Origin: Paulownia fortunei
Taxonomy: Eukaryota; Streptophyta; Magnoliopsida; Lamiales; Paulowniaceae
Length of the DNA stretch: 64,000 bases
Reading direction: 5' to 3'
NCBI GenBank assembly: GCA_019321725.1
Contig: CM033107.1
Coordinates: 19,087,445-19,151,444 of the forward strand
Shown here in pieces: positions 56,850 through 64,000 of this stretch; position 1 is the stretch's first letter; the number at the start of each line of letters is the position of its first letter. Position numbers and translations under genes: made by a program. Under the pieces are notes generated by a model. It was not told where the DNA came from. It was given only the letters and a program-made list of their open reading frames with translations, and searched no databases.

Positions 56850-58546
56850 TTAACTAATTGCATTATGATAAATGTTGATGTCTTAGATAGTGTTGTGACT
56901 AGTGATGAGTTAAAATTATGTCAGAAGAAGTTAAGTTTACCTTTTACAAATTCATTCTCACTTCTCCAGGTTAGAGAGTCAAGAGTCCTCTTGAGAGATA
57001 TATCATGGTCTACTTATCGTATTTTAAGAGTAGGTTTTCTATTCCTCCCCATCCCCTGTCAGTAGAGGTTTCCGGGCCTATAACCTTTATATCAGCGAGT
57101 TTACCCCCAGCTCATTCATGTGCTTTAAGAGGTTTTGATATCGTTTGGAAGTGCTCCATCTTTTTGTGGAGTTAGAGAGTTTTTAGGCTTTGTTTATTAT
57201 CAAGAGAGTGACTGAGGAGTCATATTTTCATTTCTTCCCGAGAATAGGCTATAAATTTTTTATATATTGTACTTCATCTCGCAGCCCTTGGAAAGAAAAA
57301 TTCTTTTATTTTAAGGATAAAGGTTGGGGTTTTCCTTTGGAGTGGAGTAATTCTCCATCTATAGCTTGTTCTGTCCGTGCCTATAATGAATTCAAGAAGT
57401 GTTGTGTGGCAGACGAGTTGATCAACCCGTTGATATCATCTATTTGTTTACAGCTGGTACTTAGAAGATTTATGTGTTATGCGTACTTTAGGAAAGCAGT
57501 TGGATATAGCAGTGGTTAAGGCGCACAAGAAGACTATACATGAGTTTGGCATTGGGTCCGCTCGACCTCCCTTTGGGATGAATGGTGGTGATAAGTGCTC
57601 ATTTTCCCAGTATACAGGTGGAGAGTATAGGTCTTCTTTTCATGCTATGGAGCATAGGGGTGGTATCCAGACAATGATCCCTTCCTCTATTCCTGCTACC
57701 AACAAGAGGCCAAGGGATGGTTCGGATGATTCTACTCTTTGGAGGTATTAGATAGGTGTGTCTTTATTTGGTATCAATCGTCAAGAGAGGATCCAGTCTC
57801 TGTATGATACCTAAGAGGTTTCTTTAGGAAAGACGAAGATGAGGAGCGTAATCAGTGAGGATGACATCAATTGCCTCAGCCACATGACTAACTTCAGGTT
57901 AGATGTTATAGTAGCAGGCAACTTAGCTCAAATAAGTATTATCTTTTGTATTTTGGTGTCTATTTTTCGTTATACATTTCACTTATTTTATCTAGTGATT
58001 TCGTGTATTCTTGTGCCAGTCTCTTATCATGTTATTTGTGCTCGGCCAATATATAACTAGCTTTTGGGACTCAGTAGAGGTTTAAGGTTACCATGAAAGG
58101 TTGCAGAGAAGGTTGAGCGCTTGAGGAAAAGATGGCTGAGAAGACGAAGGGATTTTGAGGACCTGATAGTAAAGTATGATTGTGAGGTGGTAGTTGGGAA
58201 GACGTATCTCCAAATTAAGGATGGACAGAGTTTCATGTCTAGCATGAAGGATGCAGCCTCTGCTGCCTTAAAGGCTTCTGATGATTTCGACGAGGCTATC
58301 CTGGAGAGAGTTATTGTTATCTATGATCAGACTATTTTCGACTATCGTCGCACTCTAAGAGAGGTGGGCCGCTTCAGTGAGGAGGATGTCATGTTGTTAG
58401 ACCTTTATGTGCTAAATGTGGAGGAGGGCAATATTGTTATGCCCAAGGTAGAGTTGGGTGCCATAGAAGCGGCCATTAGTTCTTGGGATGCAGCTACTGA
58501 AAAAGATGTCCCCAAAGGTACTGCTACTCAGATAGAGAGCTTCTAG
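56850..58546 (+). pseudogene. Antisense ORF of a Tat-like element (PF04195-like)
   Basis: Resembles the plant 'putative gypsy type transposon' domain (PF04195). Signatures are SVVTSDELKLCQKK-like N-terminal sequence, LYISEFTPSSFMCFKRF, then SPWKEKFFYFKDKGWGFPLE with WSNSPS (57280-57355). After several breaks, a 141-codon open frame (58121-58546) is helical and charged (ERLRKRWLRRRRDFEDLIVK, then FSEEDVMLLDLYVLNVEEGN), as in the coiled C-terminus. It is on the opposite strand from the gag-protease at 59420-61300. Tat elements are known to carry such extra ORFs in antisense between pol and the 3' LTR. The protein's role is unknown. Stops and frameshifts throughout. Confidence 0.65.
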
Positions 58547-59410
58547 AGTTTCTATTTAGGAGTTGTTAGGGTATCTATTCATTCTCAACCTTTTTATTTG
58601 ACATTGATATTTTATGTTTTCTAGGAAAATGTTTCATAAATTTCTCTTTACTTCATTTGTTTCTCGTATTAAATAGATGTTTGTACTTATAAAAACTTTA
58701 CTTGTTTTACTATACTGTTTTGAGCTATTGCTCTTACTTATGTTTTTATTCATGAGACTTATGCTATATGCTAATGCTATTTGATTCATTAGGGATCATT
58801 CGATTTGCCCCGAGTTGCACTCTACAATCTCTTACAAGTTAATACTTTATTTAAGGCTTTTGCCATAGACTGCATTGCCAGTCTCTTATAGGCTATCTTT
58901 TTCTTAGGCTTTTGCCATGGAATGCATGGCCCATCCTCTTACAAGCTACCTTTCTTGTGTTTTATGCCACGATCTGCATTACACAATCTCTTACTAGTTA
59001 TCATTTATTTGTTGTTGTCATGAGCCTTTTAAGCTTCTTATAGGCAAGCGTAGATCCCTAGTGTGTAAGATTGATAAGTCAAAATGTATAATCAAACATT
59101 TATTCAAGAAATAAAACAATCAATGTAAAATATTTTACCTACCATAAATAGGGAGTCAAGCTAGAAAGAATCAAAGTAATAGAAAAAAAAAAACCATTTC
59201 AACTAAAAGCATAATGTAAGTGTGGGTAAATGACTTAGTCAAAAAGCAGGAGGGGATTGTCCATGGGGCTCAGTGTTCACTATTTCCATCTCCATGCAAA
59301 CTATTTTTCTCTTCTTAAATTTCTTTCTGTCCCAAGGGGAGAGTTTCATCCTACTGAGCTCCTCAAGTTGGTTCTACGCTTTTTTCCTCTTCTAGACTAG
59401 CTTGCCGCTG
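58547..59410. other. Non-coding region of the Tat-like element
   Basis: Contains a four-copy tandem array (58804-59015) and otherwise no coding signal. The pol region expected between gag-protease and the antisense ORF is missing. Confidence 0.5.
58804..59015 (+). repeat. Tandem array, four units of about 53 bp
   Basis: Units start at 58804, 58858, 58911 and 58962. Each has the form TTTGCCATRGANTGCATTGCC, then CTCTTACAAGCTA and a T-rich tail. They are diverged by 20-30%. The array lies beside the antisense ORF of a Tat-like element, a region known to grow satellite-like repeats in Ogre/Tat. Confidence 0.8.
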
Positions 59411-59419
59411 CCAGGGGTC

Positions 59420-61300
59420 GTCAAGAGCAGTTTAGCTTTTCTCATAATGTTCACATAATACTCTTGGTTGTCCTAAAGCCGCCTACCACTTCACAAATGC
59501 CTAGGAGAGTTAAGAACTTCACTTTTAGGTGAACTATGGAGGCCATAGTCCCAAAAAGATTGAGTTGGGTCTTTTCAGTATTATATTATAAGCTAAGCGA
59601 GCCTTCACCACCTTGGTAGATCCCTTCGGCTTCACTTCTAGGGACATTAGGGTTGTAGTTTTTTCTATTGTGTCTACTAGGTATCGTAGAAAATGATGTC
59701 GGCGATGCTCCCACTTCCACCACCACTTTCTTCACCAAAAATTTGGCCAAGAATGACAGAGATTACTATGACATCATCACATAGTCCTATTATAAGATGT
59801 AGATCTCATTCCCGAATGTTATCTTTATTCTCTATTATAGGTTGTGTTAGATTTGTGTGGTCCCTGTGCCTTCACATATGCCTTTTTTGCATTATTAGGG
59901 TCTCTGTTGGACGGTCCCCCAGAGATAACATTTATAATTCCCATAATGAGGAGGTTGTCCGAGTTGACATCTCTCACTTGACTCTTATTAGACTGTTCGC
60001 GTGATCGTTCTCCAGTTTGAGGGGCATTTTGTGGTCATGGGTTTTCATGGGGGCTTTGGTTGATGAACTCATTTAAATAGCTCCTCTGGATGAGTTTCTC
60101 AATTCTTCTTAAGTTGATAGCACTCTTCAATAGTATGTCTGTGAGACTAGTGAAAATGACAGTACTTGTTGGATCTCTCGCGTTTGTGGTTCTTCTTCAA
60201 CATTCTGGAAGGCTCAATGATTCCCTATTGTTGTGCCACCATTAGGACTTCTATTATCGAAGCAATTAGTGGGGTGTAATTAGAATAGGGGTGTAACGGG
60301 AATAGTTAGGCAAAGTGCAATGTCACTCCCTCTTTTTGTGTTCCCCTTGTAATCCTCCTTATACTTGCATTTTGTTCCATCCTCCAGGTGGACCACTTCT
60401 TCGATGTAGATATGCTGCTTCGCTCTGGTCATCAGCTGTTACAGGGATCTAGGGGATTTCCTAACTATAGATTCTTTAAGCCTCTCTTAACAAAGGTTTT
60501 GCTACATGATGCCTGCTAAAAACTGATGTCTAATATAAGGCACCTCATTAGTGGCCCCCACAAAATGTTGGATGTACTCTCTTACGCCCTTATTCTCTTT
60601 TTAATTCACAGTGATTAGATAGGTTGTTGTCTTAGGATATTTTCTATTAATGGAGAACTAGTGTAAAAAATGCATTATCAGTTTTTCTAATCGGATAATG
60701 GTTCCAGCATGCAATTGATGAACTACATCAGGGCATGCTTAACAAGCGTTGAATGGAAAACATCACAGTAAGTGACATTGCTCAAGTCATATAGATCTAT
60801 CTTGGCCTAGAACTTGTCCAAGTATTCTTGCAAGTCTCTATTACCATCATGCTCTCATAGGTTAGATGTCTTTATCCGCCAAGATGGTGGTGAAAAATTG
60901 GCTCTGTCTTTGGGGTGCCACCATAAGTGGTAGGTACACGTCTGGTTGTCCTTTAGTCCTATGAGGGGTGATGTGGCAAGATATGTGGGTTTCCTCCCTT
61001 CTATTGGATTTTTGCATTACTTATTTGTTAGGGATAGTCTCTCCGCTGGTTACCTCTTCTCAAGTCTCTTCCCTATCTTTTCTTATCTCTTCTTTTCTAG
61101 ACTCAAACTCTTTAGATGGTTGAATCTCTACTCTAGTACAAGGTCAGAGTAGGGTGATCGTCTTAGTGAGCCTCAATATACTAGGCCACGATTTTCACTG
61201 CTGCTCTGGCGAAAACGTCCTCCAATAAAGCCTGCAAGCCTTCCTGTGTGAGTTGTACCATGATTATTTCTACTGGGACCCTTTAGTTAGGACCACTTAC
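59420..61300 (-). pseudogene. gag-protease of a Tat-like gypsy element
   Basis: Minus strand, read from high to low. Gag fragments: QEYLDKF, KIDLYDLSNVTYCDVFHSTL, VKHALM, then VREYIQHFVGATNEV (about 60830-60540). A zinc-knuckle-like NKYCHFH...SHRHTIEECYQLKK (about 60165-60105). Protease: YVMMS...SLSFLAKFLVKKVVVEVGAS with DIIFYDT in the next frame (about 59780-59690), equal to the family VRRVLVDGGSSADILFY; the catalytic Asp-Gly is altered to Glu-Val. Then AYNIILKRPNSIFLG (family AYNAILGRPxL) near 59590. RT and later domains are absent. A primer site and LTR lie upstream at 61581 and beyond. Confidence 0.75.
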
Positions 61301-61580
61301 TCTGGAACTATGGGAGCGTACTGGGGTTAAGGCTCCTGAGGATACTGGAATAGGGCCCAAGGGGTTGCTGATTTATTCCATCTCCATTAGCTCCCATTTT
61401 TGGGTGTGTATCTTGCATACTTGTCTCCTGGCCCTATAACAAGTCTAAATTTTCCATATTGAGGTAGGTTTTCTGATAAAAGGGCTAAAATAATGTGATA
61501 TGTACCTTGATATAAAATTAATGAGATAGAAAATAGCTCACTCGAAATTAAACCCCTTCCAGGCAGTTGTTTGTATACTA

Positions 61581-61602
61581 GGTTCCTACCTACGACACCA
61601 AA
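61581..61602 (-). other. Primer-binding site of the Tat-like element
   Basis: On the minus strand TTTGGTGTCGTAGGTAGGAA lies directly after the probable LTR end (AAACATCA). The form TTTGGTGTCGT...GGAA is usual for Tat/Ogre-group elements. Confidence 0.65.
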
Positions 61603-61604
61603 TG

Positions 61605-62045
61605 ATGTTTAGGGGCCCAAAATTATCCTGAAAAAAATCCTCAAATGCTTAAATTAGTAAAACAAGATGTAACTCGCAAGCAAGAAAGAACAAATGAATT
61701 AATGTATCTTTGAAAGTGGCATGGAGGTGGTATTTATAGGTATTTTAATAAGTGACTTAGGCCTTACGGGCCTTTCTTGTATATTGGCCTCATGCCTTTC
61801 TTGCCTTACTAGGCTAAAATTAATATTTTTAGGCTTAGCTAAAATCTAATCATCATTATATATATAATTCCTTAAATTATTTTATAATCAACCTACTTCT
61901 TTTTTGATACGTCTCAAAATAAAACCTTATTTTTTAAATTTTGAGTCTTTTTTTTAAGAATATCCTCTCGATTAAGGTAATAATGTGAGACCAATATCTT
62001 TCAATCATTGCTTTTAAGGGTAATCGTACAAATGTATCCTTTCTG
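61605..62045 (-). repeat. 5' LTR of the Tat-like element (outer end uncertain)
   Basis: A TATA-like box (minus TATAAATA, 61731-61738) lies about 130 bases before the primer site, with leader-like sequence between. The outer end was not found; it is set at the start of the next tandem duplication. Confidence 0.5.
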
Positions 62046-62403
62046 AACTTCTATATGGAATTCTGTTTCGGAATGAAATGGGACCATAAATTTAAGATGG
62101 GGGAATACTCAGAATTTTAAGCCTGCTTGGTTTCATTTTCAAAGGGATCTTTCTATTTTCTACTATTTGAAAATCTAAAAATACATTTGTTTTATTCATT
62201 TTCATTAAAAATACAACTTAATTAAACTTTCATATGAAATTCTGTTTCAAAATGAAATAGGACCATAAATTTAAGATGGGGGAATACTGAAAACTTTAAG
62301 CCCGTTTGGTTTCATTTTCAAAAGAATCTTTCTGTTTTCTACTATTTGAGACTCCAAAAATGCATTTGTTTTACTCATTTTAATTGAAAATACAACTTAA
62401 TTT
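62046..62403 (+). repeat. Tandem duplication, two 179-bp units
   Basis: Unit 1 starts at 62046 (AACTTCTATATGGAATTCTG) and unit 2 at 62225 (AACTTTCATATGAAATTCTG). They stay alignable to ACAACTTAATT. Each unit contains the phrase GTTTGGTTTCATTTTCAAA or a variant. Confidence 0.85.
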
Positions 62404-62668
62404 TATTTTTAAATTTATTTTCATACCTGTTAACATTTTACATCTTTTCATATAACCATCAGATTTATTTTTTAATTTACTCACATGTCACGTCTTTTCA
62501 TGAAGAAAATATCATAAAATAAATATTTTCATTTTCACACATCTATAATTTACATAGAAACATAATTTATCCAATCATATTCATTTTTACATGAAAATCT
62601 AGTAATAATATTTTCGACCTTGGAAATATTGAAAACATGAAAATGAGTTTGAAAATGAAATCTGTTAA
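62303..62668. mobile_element. Possible small MITE
   Basis: GTTTCATTTTCAAA at the left (about 62312) is mirrored by TTTGAAAATGAAAT at the right (about 62651), enclosing AT-rich non-coding DNA. The left phrase CCCGTTTGGTTTCATTTTC is common at MITE ends. No target duplication was identified, so this is a weak call. Confidence 0.35.
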
Positions 62669-62753
62669 TATCAGAAAGTTGACATTTATGGAAGCTAACA
62701 AAATTTACAGTAGACAGGTGTTGCAAGAAATTTTGTGATGGATGTTGCAACAT

Positions 62754-63518
62754 TGTCGGAACAGAATGTGATTAATTAATTATTTTAACTACTTATAATT
62801 AATCTATGCATGTTTCCATAATTCATGAATTTTTGAAATATTTATTTTATGTATTATGTTAAAGCACATGTGTGTTAAATGTGTAGAAATTAAAGATATT
62901 TTTGATTTATTTTGATAAGATAGGAACAAGATTTGCCAGATCTTTCTGATAAGACAACATATCAAAGAATCAATCATTTTTAGATATGCAGGAATCAAGA
63001 CCTAATTTCAAGATGATTTGTACTGGAATAAATGTGTTGCATATACTAAGTCTCTACACTAAAGAAACCGAGTGGATGAACTATATAGTGCTACAAAAGT
63101 GATTCAAGTGAGACGGTATACTCATATACATTCTATAGGAGAAGAAGGTGAAAGATTTTCGAGAGATGACCGCATTAGCCATCTAAAGAAGTTTATAGTT
63201 TGAGAGAGTCCAGTAGTACTGCTTAAAATCAAGAGAAGTTTGCAGGAATAACTAATTAGTAGAATGCATATGATGGTCTTCATTTAAAAAGGGAGTCTTT
63301 AAATTGATTTAATTTCATATATTGTATTATGTAAATTGTTAATTAGCGAATTATTTCTTGCTTTGGGCATGGTCTCGTGTATGTAGAGTACTTTATACTT
63401 TAAGCACGTAAAACTCCTGGTGTTATTTTTTTATTTCAGCTGCGTATTCTATCTAGATATTATAACACTTTTTATAGTATTAAGGATTTTAAGAAAAAAT
63501 AGGCAACTGTTTATTTCA
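62754..63518 (+). repeat. 5' LTR of a second copia element
   Basis: Starts TGTCGGAACAGAATGTG. Near the end it has GTCTCGTGTATGTAGAGTAC followed by AAGCACGTAAAACTCCTGGT, close to the copia U5 phrase CGTGGATGTAGGC...CCACGTAAATC. It ends just before the primer site at 63521. The partner LTR lies beyond the window. Confidence 0.65.
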
Positions 63519-63520
63519 AT

Positions 63521-63536
63521 TAGCATTAAGAGCAGG
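63521..63536 (+). other. Copia primer-binding site (degenerate)
   Basis: TAGCATTAAGAGCAGG corresponds to TGGTATCAGAGCAGG, complementary to initiator tRNA-Met, with several changes. Confidence 0.6.
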
Positions 63537-63581
63537 TCACTAAAACTAATTATGAGATTATGATTTTTATCTATTGCAAGC

Positions 63582-64000
63582 ATGGAACAACTATATGAAG
63601 GAAGTTTAGTGTCACGTCCTCCATTACTTAATGGATCTAATTACTCTTATTAGAAAGCCAAAATGAGGGCATTCATCAAGTTACTTGATGAACGAGCATG
63701 GAAGTTAGTCTTGACAGGATGGAAGCATCCAACAAAAACTATTGAAGAAGATGAGGTCCTCAAATTTAAAATGGAGTGGTCTACAGCAGAGGATCAAGTG
63801 GCTAATTTCAACTCAAAGGCACTAAATGCCATATTTAGTGCAGTTGATGAGAATCAATTCTAACTGATCTCTATATGTGAATCTGTTAAAGAAGCGTGGG
63901 ATGTTTACAAATTACATATAAAGAAAGGCTGTAAGAATGTCTAAACTTCATATTCTTGCCACTAGGTATGACATCTAAGAATACAAGAAAATGAAATAAT
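63582..64000 (+). pseudogene. Ty1-copia gag, 5' part (cut by window end)
   Basis: Starts MEQLYEGSLVSRPPLLNGSN, then after a stop (family YWK, here Y-stop-K) KAKMRAFIKLLDERAWKLVL, EWSTAEDQVANFNSKALNAI, FSAVDENQF, another stop, and SVKEAWDVYKL. This is the DUF4219/UBN2-type gag of copia elements (YWKxRMKAFLxSxDxxxW, NSKALNAIFxxV, AKEAWxxL). At least two stops and a frameshift near 63930 indicate a dead copy. It continues past the window. Confidence 0.8.

Noticed and set aside
58804..59015. CRISPR-like array
   Set aside because: Adjacent diverged tandem units without unique spacers, in a plant retroelement context.
60946..61152. 68-codon plus-strand ORF
   Set aside because: Antisense shadow of the minus-strand Tat gag region.

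Overview
This window looks like transposon-dense, AT-rich chromosomal DNA from a flowering plant, probably a eudicot. The evidence is a set of plant-type LTR retrotransposons (Ty3-gypsy of the Athila/Tat group with tRNA-Asp-like primer sites, and Ty1-copia), a PIF/Harbinger element with GT-AG introns, a hAT element with an 8-bp target duplication, MITE-like inverted repeats and long microsatellites. I found no intact host gene. Every recognisable protein region belongs to, or is carried by, a mobile element, and almost all are broken by stops and frameshifts. The species cannot be named from the sequence alone.

Layout. 1-3134: decayed PIF/Harbinger transposase plus its Myb-like partner ORF. 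3522-6420: solo LTR with 5-bp target duplication CTGCC. 6890-7740: MITE-like inverted repeats. About 9480-11220: LTR-like DNA (minus strand) split by a 1,070-bp hAT element (9931-11000) that carries a tRNA-Ile-like relic. 11674-20241: a decayed copia element (gag and protease, then RT/RNase H, then 3' LTR) split by a non-autonomous Athila-like element, here called D (12889-18495). 20250-25834: dispersed repeats, a probable DNA transposon, an LTR remnant and a GC-ended repeat. 25835-40657: Athila-like element A on the minus strand, 14.8 kb with both LTRs, interrupted by two younger solo LTRs (26563-28027 and 31971-34289) that each have exact 5-bp target duplications. 41800-52200: related element B (42540-47926, plus strand) sitting inside the LTR of a third family, C, whose gag and protease follow at 49740-51370. 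52200-56150: mostly unassigned DNA with a long microsatellite. 56850-62000: Tat-type element with gag-protease on the minus strand and an antisense PF04195-like ORF. 62754-64000: start of another copia element.

The most notable observation is that elements A and B both carry, downstream of the gag/pol region and upstream of the 3' polypurine tract, a degenerate copy of a plant LOG-like gene (cytokinin riboside 5'-monophosphate phosphoribohydrolase; PF03641, 'possible lysine decarboxylase'). The two copies differ substantially yet share flanking non-coding sequence. This suggests the LOG-like ORF was a family-level passenger gene of an Athila-like retrotransposon rather than a single random capture.

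Second, several retroelement families here share short perfect hairpins in their non-coding 3' regions: a GGGAGGCAACCC hairpin, an ACATTG/CAATGT hairpin followed by an internal polypurine-like tract, and a CTCGAGGAC hairpin just before the real polypurine tract. Their LTRs also share a cluster of short GC-rich repeated words. All similarity statements come from reading the sequence and from general knowledge of these families; no database search was run.
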